A DNA stretch of 19,865 nt, taken from assembly GCA_021502835.1 (NCBI GenBank), contig JAKFGP010000046.1:1-19865 (forward strand), given 5' to 3'. Positions 6,975-15,720 of the stretch are shown here, piece after piece. Position numbers and translations under genes: made by a program. Every line of letters begins with the position of its first letter. Positions within the stretch are counted from its first letter, which is position 1. The notes under the pieces were generated by a model. That model had not been told where the DNA came from. It saw only the letters and a list, made by a program, of their open reading frames with translations, and ran no database searches. The DNA is from Streptomyces thinghirensis. GTDB taxonomy: Bacteria > Actinomycetota > Actinomycetia > Streptomycetales > Streptomycetaceae.

Positions 6975-9153
6975 ATGAGCGTTGACGGGCGGGACGGGTC
7001 ACTCGGTGACGGTGAGGCCGGACCCGGCGACACCGGGCCCGACGATCCGCCACAGGTGCCGGGCCAGGGCGGGACCGGCTCGGGGTGCTCGGGGCGGCGT
7101 TCCTGGGGGTGGCCGCGTTCCTGGGGGTGGCCGCGTTCCCACGGATGGCGGTGGGCCGGCGGAAGGCGGCTTCCCTGCGGATGGCGGTGGGTCAGCGGAG
7201 GGCGGCATCCGGGCGGATGGCCGCGTTCCTGCGGAGGCGGCGTCCCGGCGGAGGGAGAGCGTCCCGCGGAGGGGCGTTCCGGCGCAGCGTGAGGCTGCAC
7301 GAGGACAGCATGCTGCCCCCGCCGCGCGAGCCGCTATGACGGCGGCGTCCTGCCACCGCCCCGCGAACTGCACGACCCGCACGACCCGCACGACGGCGGC
7401 GTCCTGCCACCGCTCCGCGAAATGCCGTTGTCCGACGCCGAGCTGATCGAGCGGATGCGCTCGGGTGACGACACGACCTACGAGGAGCTGTACCGGCGCC
7501 ACGCGGACGCGGTGCGCCGGTACGCGCGTACGAATGCTGCCGTGACGCCCACACGCGGACGACCTCACCGCCGAGGTCTTCGCCCGCATGCTCCAGGCGG
7601 TACGCGGCGGCTCGGGCCCGGAGCACGCGGTGCGCGCCTACCTGCTCACCGCGGTCCGGCGCGTCGCCGCCGGCTGGACCCGGTCGGCCGGGCGGGAGCA
7701 ACTGGTCGACGACTTCGCGGTGTTCGCCGCACGGGCCGCGCACACCACCAAGGTGGCGGACGACGACACCCCTGGAACTGGGCGCCGACGTCCGGGCCAT
7801 GCACGAGGCCGAGCAGTCGATGGCCATGCGGGCCTTCCGTTCCCTGCCGGAGCGGTGGCAGGCCGTGCTGTGGCACACCGAGGTCGAGGACGAGTCGCCG
7901 AGCGAGGTGGCCGTGCTCTTCGGGCTGGACGCCAACGGCACGCGCGTACTTGCCAGCCGGGCCGCGAGGGTCTGAAGCAGGCCTACCTCCAGGCCCATGT
8001 CAGCGATGCCCTCGCCGCCGACGAGGAGTGCGCCCGCTACGCCGACCAGCTCGGCACCTACGCGCGCGGCAGGCTGCGCACCCGGGCCGAACGGGGGCTG
8101 CGCAAGGCACTTGGACGAGTGCGCCAGGTGCCGGCTGGCCGCCGGCCAGATCAAGGAGGTCGCGAGCGGGATTCCCGCCGTGGTGCCGGTCCGCGGTCAT
8201 CGGCTGGTTCGGCGCCGCCAGGTACGCCAAGGCGACAGGGATCATCGCCGGCGGCGCGGGTGCGGCGGGTGCCGCAGGCGCGGCGGCCACGACGGGCGGT
8301 GGCGCGTCCGGCGGCGCGGGTGCCGGGGGCGGTGCGGCGGCCTCCGAGGGGCTGGGCGCGCCGGTGAAGGCCGGCATCGCGGCCGGTGTGGTGGCGGTGG
8401 CGCGGCGGCGGCGCTGGTCTTCGCGCTGGTCGGCGACGACGCCCCGGAGGAGGAGCCGCCGAAGGCCGCCCCGGCCGCATCCTCACCGGTGGCCCAGCCG
8501 GCCCCGGACACGCCCGCGCCCTCGACGCGGCCACCGCGCCCCCACCCACCGCTGGCCGCACCCGAGCCGTCCCCGTCCCCGACGCCCACCCCAAGGCCGA
8601 CGCCGCCCCCTCGCCCAAGCCCTCCCCCCACCCCGAAACCGACCCCAACCCCGACCTCGACGCCGGCCCCCACTCCCCCGCCGACCCCCACCCCGACCCC
8701 GACTCCACCGCCCGCCCCGACCGTCTACCAGTGGAGCGAGCTGGCGTACGACGTGAGCGGCGACGGGACCGGACCCGAGATGCGGCTGGCCGGGAGCAGC
8801 TGGGTCTGGCAACGGTCCGCCCTGTCGATCGGCGGCGAACGGTACGCGCACGGCGTCACGGTGCACGGACGGTCGTCCGTCACCATCGACCTCAACCGCT
8901 CCTGCTCGTCCTACGACGCGCTGGTCGGCGTCGACGACCTGACGATGAGGCTGGGCGAGGTCCACTTCTCGGTGCACGCCGACGGCGTCCGGCTGTGGAG
9001 CTCCGGGCCGGTCGAGGGGCGGGGGACCCGGCGGTGCCCGTGCATGTCGACATCTCGGGGCGCGAGACCGTACGGCTGGTGGTCGAGCCGCACAGCCCCT
9101 TCGACTCGGTGGCGCTCGCGGACTGGGCGCGGTCGCGGTTCACCTGCGAGTAG
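6975..9153 (+). CDS. Membrane-anchored sigma-70 factor fused to zinc-finger and NPCBM domains
   Basis: This protein of about 725 residues combines a transcription factor and its presumed sensor. In order: a Gly/Pro-rich repeated N-terminus (6975-7420); sigma region 2 (7422-7670) with MPLSDAELIERMRSGDDTTY, RRHADAVRRYAR, AEVFARMLQAVRGG and AYLLTAVRRVAAGW; region 4 (about 7810-7990) with RAFRSLPERWQAVLWHTEVE and SPSEVAVLFGLDANGTRVLA; a zinc-finger anti-sigma motif (8095-8135) reading HLDECARC, the HxxxCxxC pattern, after one extra base; an Ala/Gly-rich stretch and membrane helix (AGIAAGVVAVA, then AAALVFALVGDD, 8370-8445); a Pro/Thr stalk (8500-8720); and an NPCBM domain (8728-9150) with YDVSGDGTGPEMRLAG and GGERYAHGVTVHGRSSVTID, ending DWARSRFTCE, TAG. 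ATG 6975 has GGGGAG nine bases upstream; GTG 6933 (another frame before a shift) and ATG 7422 are alternatives. The topology implies sigma inside and NPCBM outside. Shifts occur near 7080, 7215, 7290, 7545, 7770, 7945, 8108, 8195, 8395 and 9020. Confidence 0.85.
7099..7134 (+). repeat. Two tandem 18-bp repeats in the sigma factor N-terminus
   Basis: GTTCCTGGGGGTGGCCGC occurs twice back to back (7099-7116 and 7117-7134), followed by a partial third GTTCC. In the frame that fits the surroundings it codes for a GGGRVP-type hexapeptide, continuing into a degenerate GG-x-x-AE/AD pattern to about 7290. Confidence 0.85.
7338..7424 (+). repeat. 33-bp repeat pair and 9-bp triplet just before sigma region 2
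   Basis: A 33-bp unit at 7338-7370 recurs at 7392-7424 with two mismatches, 54 bp apart (18 codons). Between them CACGACCCG occurs twice in tandem (7371-7379, 7380-7388), followed by a related CACGACGGC. In frame this reads DGGVLPPPREL, HDPHDPH, DGGVLPPLREM, running straight into the sigma domain. A more degenerate earlier copy (HEDSMLPPPRE) lies at about 7299-7331. Confidence 0.85.
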
Positions 9154-9200
9154 GGCAGGTCCGGGGCCCCGCTGCGGAAGCCGGACCGCCCGGCCACGCA

Positions 9201-9218
9201 CCGGCGCACACGCGCCGG
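9201..9218. terminator. Hairpin between convergent sigma factor and synthetase genes
   Basis: CCGGCGC-ACAC-GCGCCGG forms a perfect 7-bp stem with a 4-base loop. It lies in the 80-bp gap between the sigma factor stop (9153) and the convergent stop at 9234, so it can serve both transcripts. In GC-rich DNA a short stem has some chance of arising randomly. Confidence 0.55.
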
Positions 9219-9233
9219 CCACTCGCGCCCGCG

Positions 9234-11361
9234 TCAGACCCGCCGCACAACCGCCCCCCGCCCCGCCCAGCGCCCCCCGCTGCGGCGCGATGCCCGCCGG
9301 TACCGCGCGTTGGCGGGCCGGGGTGCCGGTCCAGCAGGTGCCGCGGCGGGCGAGCAGGCGGCGGAGCCACAGTTCGAGGGAGACGAGGTCGGCCAGCCCG
9401 TCCAGGGGCAGTGTCTCGCCCGCGGCCGCCGCACGCACCGCCTTGCGCACGACCCGCGCCTCCACGAGCCCCCGCCTCCGCGAGAGCAGCGGCGTGTCGA
9501 AGAGCCCCAGCAGGTGAGTCCGCGGCGACCCGCAGCCCCGTCCGCGCGGCGGAAGCCGCCAGCCCCTGCGTGGGCGCCCCCCAGCCGCTCGGCAGATCGC
9601 TCACCCCCGCTCCCTCCAGCACCGTCCGCAGAATCGACGCCCGCGCCCCCGGCTGCACCCGCAGCGCCTCCGGCAGCGCACGGCAGGCGCGGACGACCTG
9701 GTTGTCGAGGAACGGCGTGTGCAGCCGCTGGAAGCGGATCTCGGCGGCCTGCTCCAGTACCCGCACGTCCGCGGCCTGCCGCGCCAGCGCCGCACGCGCG
9801 CGGAAGTCACCCGGCCGCTGCCCCGGCCCCACCCCCGGAACGCTGGGAGGACGTCTGGAGGCGAACCGATACTTCAGCCAGCGCCTCTCCGGTCAGCCAC
9901 CGCGCCGCGGGCCCCGGCCCGGCCCAGGACAGCACCGCGAGCGACGCCTCCATCGCACCGTCGCCCGGCGTGTCGAAGCGCCGGCGCAGCAGCCGTTCGG
10001 AGAGCACCTCCGAGGCCGGTGCGGTACGGGGTCCGCGCCAGCCGCCGCGCCGCGGCGTACACGCGCGCGGGGGACCAGCACCGAACCGTCGGCCTTGGCC
10101 AGCGCGGCGACCGGCCGCACGGAGATGGCGCCGCTTGCGGTCCATCCAGCAGGTCGGCGAGCCGCGCCGGATGGGCGTCCAGCACCTGCCGTGCCCCCAT
10201 ACCCGGTGAAGTGGTCCGCGCTGCCGCGGCCAGCCGCGCCCGGTGCCGTGCCGCCGCGAGAGACACGAGCCCGGTTCGTCCGTCAGCGGCCCGTCCAGCG
10301 CGGCGTACGGCAGGACGTCCTCGCCGCCGGTGACCACCACGTGGTGCAGCCGCGGGTTGGCCGCGAGCGCGCCCGCCCGCTCCAGCTCGGCCTCCTGGCC
10401 GCCGACGGCGAGGTCGTTGAAGGTGACGGCGAGCAGCCGCTCCCGCGCCCGTGCCGTGTCCGGAGCACGGTCCCCGGCATCCCCCGGCAGCCCGGCGGCC
10501 AGCAGCGCCAGCGTGCCCGAGGCCGGTCCGCCGGACAGGTCGGCCCCGATCCCCGGGACCGGCATCCCGCGCGCGGCGCGCCGTTCCGCCGGTCCCATGC
10601 CGGGCACCGGCCCGGGGTCGATGCCGTCCCCCGGGAACGTGCCGGGGTGCGGCGAGACGCGTGCGCACGGCCTCGACCAACGCGTCCCGCACGCCGTCCA
10701 CGGCCCGGTCGGGGTCGGCCGAGGGCGCCGCCACGGCGAGCGAGGCCACCTGCTCGTACCCGGCGATCTCGCGCGCCCCGGCGCGCGGGATCAGCGCATG
10801 CCCCGGCGGAATGCGTTTCACGCCGTCGTACGGGGGTGGAGTCGTCCAGCGCGGCCGGCACGTCGGGCGCGGCGAGCAGCGCGGCGAGGTGACCGAAGTC
10901 GAGGTTGGCCTCGATGAGGTCGGCCAGGGCAGCGCGGCCGTCGCGTAGGCCGTGCCGCCCGCCCAGGGGGTGTGGAACACCGGCCGCACGCCCGCTAGAT
11001 CGCCGCAGACGGTGATCCGCCGGCCGACCTGGACGACGGCCGTGTAGCTGCCGGGCCAGGCCGTCAGGTGCCGAAGGGCTCCGCCGCGCGCGGCGAACAG
11101 TCCGACGCGCAGCTGCTCGTCGGTCGCGCCGCAGATGCCGAGGACGGCGATCCGGGTCTGCGGGTCGGCCGTGACGACGCGCACCTCGTCGGGGCGCCAG
11201 TCGCCGACCGCCCACAGCGGATCGGGGTCGCCCCACAACGGCTGGGCGCCCACGGGCTGCACGGTCTCGCCGTCGTAGCCGGTGGCGCCCGCGGAGCCGC
11301 CCGCTCCGGCGATTCCCGCTGCTCCCACGGCGGCGCTGCTCCACCCCACCAACCACCGCAT
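9234..11361 (-). CDS. Asparagine-synthetase-like protein related to macrolactam (lasso) cyclases
   Basis: This protein of about 700 residues has the two-domain AsnB layout. The N-terminal glutaminase-like part begins MRWLVGWSS without the catalytic Cys2 of true amidotransferases. It continues PQTRIAVLGICGATDEQLRV, LTAWPGSYTAVVQVGRRITV, GDLAGVRPVFHTPWAGG and VKRIPPGHALIPR. The synthetase part has ADLSGGPASGTLALLAAG, where the ATP-binding SGGxDS motif reads SGGPAS; then NPRLHHVVVTGGEDVLPY, later AAEIRFQRLHTPFLDNQVVR and LPEALRVQPGARASILRTVL, ending near GAVVRRV, TGA. The MRW start and layout recall the albusnodin/ikarugamycin-type cyclases (from memory). ATG 11361 has GGAGG five bases upstream. 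No lasso protease or recognition element is in the window. It might be a macrolactam or beta-lactam-type ligase, or a protein that has lost catalysis. At least eight shifts interrupt it (e.g. near 10640, 10835, 10935, 10130, 9850, 9515). Confidence 0.78.
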
Positions 11362-11466
11362 CGACGCCTCCACAGGCTGGGGACAACCAGTGCACCGTAC
11401 GAACTGGTCCCATGCTGCCATGAAGGGCGCGCCGCAGAGCAGCGGCGGAGCCGCATGTGCTCCCGT

Positions 11467-11557
11467 GAATGCGCCCTCGCGGAGACTCACGCGAGAACGT
11501 CAACTGCTTCTCCGCACCGCCTCGGAGGGCGCGAAGACGACGCGAATGCGCCCCCGC
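11467..11557. repeat. Spaced near-identical 14-bp motifs upstream of the synthetase-like gene
   Basis: GAATGCGCCCTCGC (11467-11480) and GAATGCGCCCCCGC (11544-11557) differ at one base and lie 77 bp apart, close to seven helical turns. Two shorter relatives containing ACGCGCCCT follow at about 11560-11587. They lie in non-coding DNA between the possible small gene and the synthetase-like gene, where a regulator could bind, but no matching regulator is known to me. Confidence 0.45.
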
Positions 11558-11651
11558 AACGCGCCCTTTGGCTCCCCGACGCGCCCTCAACTTCCATGGT
11601 GAGGGCCGTAGTACCCGAAAACGACGGGGTCGATTTTCAGCCAAATCGGCG

Positions 11652-11825
11652 TCACGCGGACACGTTCGAACACGCTCCGTACAGGCTTTGCGCACCGACC
11701 GGCGGTGCGCGGTCCGGGAGGCGAGGCATGCCCCCCGGACCGGTCCGCCGCCCGCGGGGATGTAGGCGGCGGCGTCCCCCAGCCCACTGGATCCAGTACA
11801 GCGGGCCGACCCACGCATCGCCCAT
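11652..11825 (-). CDS. Possible small protein of unknown function
   Basis: A short reading frame of 57 codons opens with ATG at 11825, preceded at seven bases by a strong GGGGGGAG (11833-11840). It starts [16 protein letters not shown], an aromatic segment unlike random GC-rich translation, and then becomes Arg/Pro-rich. Given the indel rate here, the true C-terminus may lie in another frame; one shift would give [14 protein letters not shown] after the aromatic part, which looks more protein-like. It lies on the same strand as the synthetase-like gene, about 290 bp upstream. I see no family match and no typical lasso leader or core pattern, so I assign no function. Confidence 0.35.
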   Translation of the reverse strand: MGDAWVGPLYWIQWAGGRRRLHPRGRRTGPGGMPRLPDRAPPVGAQSLYGACSNVSA

Positions 11826-11960
11826 GGAACCGCTCCCCCCGTGGCCGGAGAAGAGCGCACGGGCGGGCGCACGGCCACACACTGGGAGCACGTGGCAACA
11901 GACCGTGCAGGCCCCGCACTTCAGTACGGACCACAATCCCGCCATCCGGAACAATGCCTC

Positions 11961-11989
11961 TTAACGCATGGGATCCGGCGAACTACGCT
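11961..11989 (+). promoter_or_regulatory. Candidate promoter for the sporulation-associated gene
   Basis: TTAACG (11961-11966), a 17-bp spacer and TACGCT (11984-11989) give an acceptable vegetative-type promoter. Transcription would start near 11996, leaving a leader of about 55 bases before ATG 12051 and its GAGGGG. Confidence 0.4.
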
Positions 11990-12050
11990 GGGTTTACGAA
12001 TGCCGCGTGGTTATGCCAGCGCGGCAGCCGTCTGTGTCGAGGGGTGGCGC

Positions 12051-13476
12051 ATGTCCAGGGAGCAACGCGGGCCGAACGAAAAGCTCGGCGCCGTTCTCGC
12101 CCTCGCGGGAATCAGCAACGCAGGACTCGCCCGGCGCGTCAACGACCTTGGCGCCCAACGCGGGTTGACTCTTCGCTACGACAAGACGTCGGTGGCGCGC
12201 TGGGTGTCGAAGGGCATGGTGCCGCAGGGTGCGGCGCCGCACCTCATCGCCGCCGCCATCGGCCAGAAGCTCGGCCGACCGGTGCCGCTCCACGAGATCG
12301 GCCTGGCGGACGCGGATCCCGCCCCCGAAGTGGGCCTCGCCTTCTCCCCGGGACGTCGGCCAGGCGGTCAGGTCCGCCACCGAGCTGTACCGTCTCGACC
12401 TCGCCGGCCGCCGGGCCGGCGGCGGCGGCATTCTGGCGGTCGCTGGCCGGTTCGTTCGCGGTGAGCGCGTACGCGACGCCCGCCTCGCGATGGCTGATAA
12501 CCCCCGGCCGACAGCTCGGTGGCGCGTGACGCGAGCCCGGCCGAGGGCTCCGGCGCACCGCTCAAAGTCGGCCACAGCGATGTGCAGAAGCTGCGGGAGG
12601 CCGCCGAGGACGCCCGGCGCTGGGACTCCAAGTACGGCGGCGGCGACTGGCGTTCCTCGATGGTCCCCGAGTGCTTACGCGTCGAGGCGGCCCCGCTGCT
12701 CCTCGGCTCCTACTCCGACGAGGTCGGCCGCGCCCTGTTCGGCGCCTCGGCCGAGCTGACCCGCCTGGCCGGCTGGATGGCCTTCGACACCGGCCAGCAG
12801 GAGGCCGCCCAGCGCTACTACATCCAGGCCCTGCGCCTGGCCCGCGCGGCGGCCGACGTCCCCTGGGCGGCTACGTACTCGCCTCCATGTCGCTCCAGGC
12901 CACCTACCGCGGCTCGGCGACGAGGGCGTGGACCTCGCGCAGGCCGCCCCTCGAACGCAACCGGGGCCTGGCCACGGCCCGCACCATGAGCTTCTTCCGC
13001 CTGGTCGAGGCCCGTGCCCACGCGCGCGAACGACGCGGGTGGCGGCCGGCGCCGCCCCGAAGGCCGCCGAGAGCTGGCTGGAGCGCGCCCGCCCCGGCGA
13101 CAGCGACCCGACGTGGCTGGGCTTCTACTCCTACGACCGGTTCGCCGCCGACGCCGCCGAGTGCTACCGCGACCTCAAGGCACCACGCCAGGTCCGCCGC
13201 TTCACCGAGCAAGCCCTGTCGAAACCGACGGAGGAGTTCGTACGCTCGCACGGCCTGAGACTCGTCGTCTCGGCGGTGGCCGAGCTGGAGTCGGGCAACC
13301 TGGACGCCGCCTGCGAGCAGGGCGTACGGGCGGTCGAGGTCGCCGGCCGCATCTCCTCGGCCCGCACCACCGAGTACGTGAAGGATCTCCTCCACCGCCT
13401 GGAGCCGTACGGCGACGAGCCGCGTGTGGTCGAGCTGCGCGAGCGCGCCCGGCCACTGCTGGTGACCCCGGCCTGA
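12051..13476 (+). CDS. Sporulation-associated helical-repeat regulator (NsdA-like)
   Basis: This protein of about 475 residues resembles the Streptomyces sporulation-associated proteins related to NsdA, which restrain antibiotic production and aerial development (family assignment from memory). The N-terminus looks like a divergent DNA-binding region: [58 protein letters not shown], then [18 protein letters not shown]. The larger remainder is helical-repeat (TPR-like): [100 protein letters not shown] and [14 protein letters not shown], ending LVTPA, TGA. ATG 12051 has GAGGGG six bases upstream. Shifts occur near 12350, 12440, 12510, 12870, 12915, 12945 and 13035. It is probably cytoplasmic; whether it binds DNA directly is unknown. 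Its proximity to atrA puts two development and antibiotic regulators within 8 kb. Confidence 0.83.
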
Positions 13477-13553
13477 TCCACCGCCTCCTCCCGGGTTTGA
13501 GGGGCATTATTAGTGGCGCAGTGCACTATCGAAACCGGGAGGTGGGCCGGAAG

Positions 13554-14804
13554 ATGGAACGAGTGCGGACCGGGACCGCGCAGGGCATCGCGCACCGGCG
13601 TCGCGTACGACTGCGACGTGCTGGTGATCGGCGGCGGAATCGTCGGCCTGTCGACGGCGTACGCGATCACACGCGCGGCGCCGGGCACCCGGGTGACGGT
13701 GCTGGAGAAGGAGCCAGGACCGGCCCGGCACCAGACGAGCCGCAACAGCGGCGTCATCCACAGCGGCGTCTACTACCGCCCGGGCTCCTGAAGGCCCGCT
13801 ACGCGGTGCGGGGGCGCGGCGGAGATGGTCAAGTTCTGCGCCGAGTACGGCATCGCCCACGCCGTCACCGGCAAGCTGATCGTCGCCACCGACCGCTCCG
13901 AGCTGCCCCGCCTGCACGCCCTCGTGCAGCGCGGCCGGGAAAACGGCATACCGGTCCGCGAGCTGGGCGCGGCGCAGATCCCGGAGTACGAGCCGGAGGT
14001 GCGCGGCCTCGCCGCCATACACGTCGGCACCACCAGGGATCTGCGACTACGTCGCCGTGGCCCGGCAGCTGGCCCGGGCCTCTGGCGCGGAGATCCGCTA
14101 CTGGCGCCGGGTGCGGCACATCGACCGGCGCCCGGGCCTCGGAGCCGCCGTGCGCACCCGCTCCGGGGAGGTGATCCGCGCCCGGGTCCTGGTCAACTGC
14201 GGCGGACTGCACTGCGACGGGATCGCCCGCATGACAGGCGACGACCCCGGCATGCGGATCGTCCCCTTCCGGGGCGAGTACCACGAGCGTGGCGCGGCCC
14301 GAGCTGGTGCGGGGGCTGGTCTATCCGGTGCCGGACCCGGCGTTCCCGTTCCTCGAGGGTGCATCTCACCCGCGGCATCGACGGAAGCGTGCACGTCGGC
14401 CCCAACGCGGTACCGGCGCTGGCCCGGGAGGGCTACGGCTGGGGCGTGGTGCGGCCCCGCGAGCTGGGCGCGACGCTGACCTGGCCGGGCTCGTGGCGGG
14501 ATAGCCCGGCGGCACTGGAGGTACGGGGCGGGCGAGCTTCGGCGGTCGCTGTCCAAGACGGCGTTCACCACGGCCGTACGCAGGCTGCTCCCCGCGGTGA
14601 CGGAGGCGGACCTGGTGGCGGCGCCCGCAGGAGTGCGGGCGGCAGGCGGTCCTGGCGGACGGCACGCTGGTGGACGACTTCCTGATCCAGCGAGGGTGCC
14701 CACGCCGTGCACGTCCTGAACGCACCGTCGCCCGCGGCGGCGGCGCTGCCGATCGGGCGGGAGGTGGGGCACAGGGCGCTGGCCATGCTCGACCGCCCAC
14801 GTAA
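13554..14804 (+). CDS. lhgO: L-2-hydroxyglutarate oxidase
   Basis: This FAD-dependent oxidoreductase of about 415 residues oxidises L-2-hydroxyglutarate to 2-oxoglutarate, removing a by-product of central metabolism. Supporting motifs in order: AYDCDVLVIGGGIVGLSTAY (FAD-binding GxGxxG), TRVTVLEKE, HQTSRNSGVIHSGVYYRPGS, KFCAEYGIAHAVTGKLIVAT, DYVAVARQLARASGAEIRYW, RARVLVNCGGLHCDGIARMT, MRIVPFRGEY, HLTRGIDGSVHVGPNAVPAL, and a C-terminal segment AVHVLNAPSPAAAALPIG, the usual end of the family. ATG 13554 has GGGAGG about 11 bases upstream; a shift near 13600 separates it from the FAD fold, so the exact start is uncertain. I place the stop at TAA 14802-14804, which needs one missing base after AMLDRP. 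Other shifts lie near 13790, 13820, 14040, 14290, 14360, 14520 and 14635. It is the first gene of a cluster with trmB (13 bp later) and prsW. Confidence 0.88.
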
Positions 14805-14817
14805 AATCGAGGGCACT

Positions 14818-15715
14818 GTGTCTGATTTCCGCAACGCCTCCGACGCTCGCCGGCCCGCCGCCGAGGAGGGCCGCCCCCGAGCCCGCGCCCCATGCCGGCG
14901 TCTCCCTCCGGCCACTCCCGCGCCAGGGGCGAGCCCCGTTTCCCGGACGGGCCGAAGGCCGATCCCGCCGGGTCGCACTTCGAGCGGCGGATCCGGGTTT
15001 CCAGCCCCGGCGCAGCCGGGTGACCGCCGGGCAGGCGGACGCACTGCAGCGGCTTGGCCCCTGTGGGGGGGCTGGACATCGACGGGCAGCGGGTCATCGA
15101 CCTCGCCAGCTGTTCCGAGAACGCCCGTCCCGTCGTCCTGGAGATCGGCTTCGGCATGGGCGAGGCCACCGCGCGGAGTGGCCGCCGCCGACGGACACCA
15201 ACATCCTCGCGCGCGGACGTCCACACCCCCGGCCAGGGCAACCTGCTGGGTCTCGTGAACCAGACGTATTCCAACATCCGGGTGGCCAACGGCGACGCGA
15301 TCATCCTCCCGGGAGATGCTCGCCCCCGACTCCCCCGCCGGACTGCGTCTACTTCCCCGACCCCTGGCCCGAAGAAGCGGCACCACAAGCGCCGCCTGGT
15401 CAGCCAGAGTTCCTGGCCCTGGCCGCGACCCGCCTCGCGCCGGGCGCCGTCGTGCTGCGCCACGGACTGGGAGCCGTACGCCGAGCAGATGCTCGAGGTC
15501 CTCACCGCACACCCCAACTTCGAGAACACCGTGCAGGGCGGCGGTTTCGCGCCGCGTCCCGCCCACCGGCCGCGGACCCGTTTCGAGGGCCAGGGACTGG
15601 ACAAGGGTCATGTGGTGAACGACTTGCTCTTCCGCCGCGTACAGCACCCCGTATCGCCTCCGTCTCCACCGCGACCAGCACCGCGATCAGCACAAGGAGC
15701 AGCCCCACCGGTTAG
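14818..15715 (+). CDS. trmB: tRNA (guanine-N7-)-methyltransferase
   Basis: This SAM-dependent enzyme of about 290 residues methylates N7 of G46 in the variable loop of many tRNAs. Joined motifs: a Pro/Arg-rich N-terminal extension common in actinobacteria; FERRIR and VTAGQADALQRL; the SAM-binding LEIGFGMGEAT; DVHTPGQGNLLGLVNQTYSN, IRVANGDAI; the signature VYFPDPWP followed by KKRHHKRRLV; WEPYAEQMLEVLTAHPNFEN; and RPRTRFEGQGLDKGHVVNDL with LFRRVQ. GTG 14818 is preceded at four bases by GAGGG. The TAG at 15713-15715 is preferred for the stop because the other frame that stays open would need a TTA codon, which is rare in Streptomyces. Shifts occur near 14890, 14990, 15065, 15175, 15315, 15345, 15400, 15450 and 15645. 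It sits 13 bp after lhgO and 5 bp before the next gene, so the three are probably cotranscribed. Confidence 0.93.
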
Positions 15716-15720
15716 GGTCC

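Larger units (their letters stand above)
11362..12050. other. 689-bp gap upstream of the synthetase-like gene and the sporulation-associated gene
   Basis: This divergent interval contains no recognisable protein family. It holds the ribosome binding site of the synthetase-like gene (11367-11371, minus), a set of GCGCCC-containing repeats (11467-11590), a possible minus-strand small gene (11652-11825), a plus-strand promoter (11961-11989) and GAGGGG (12039-12044), the ribosome binding site of the plus-strand gene at 12051. The stretch 11610-11690 is noticeably less GC-rich than its surroundings. Confidence 0.6.

Noticed and set aside
8500..8720. Repetitive CCCCGACCCC-type DNA that might suggest an array or tandem repeat element
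   Set aside because: It codes for the Pro/Thr stalk of the sigma fusion in a consistent frame. There are no spaced identical repeats as in CRISPR.
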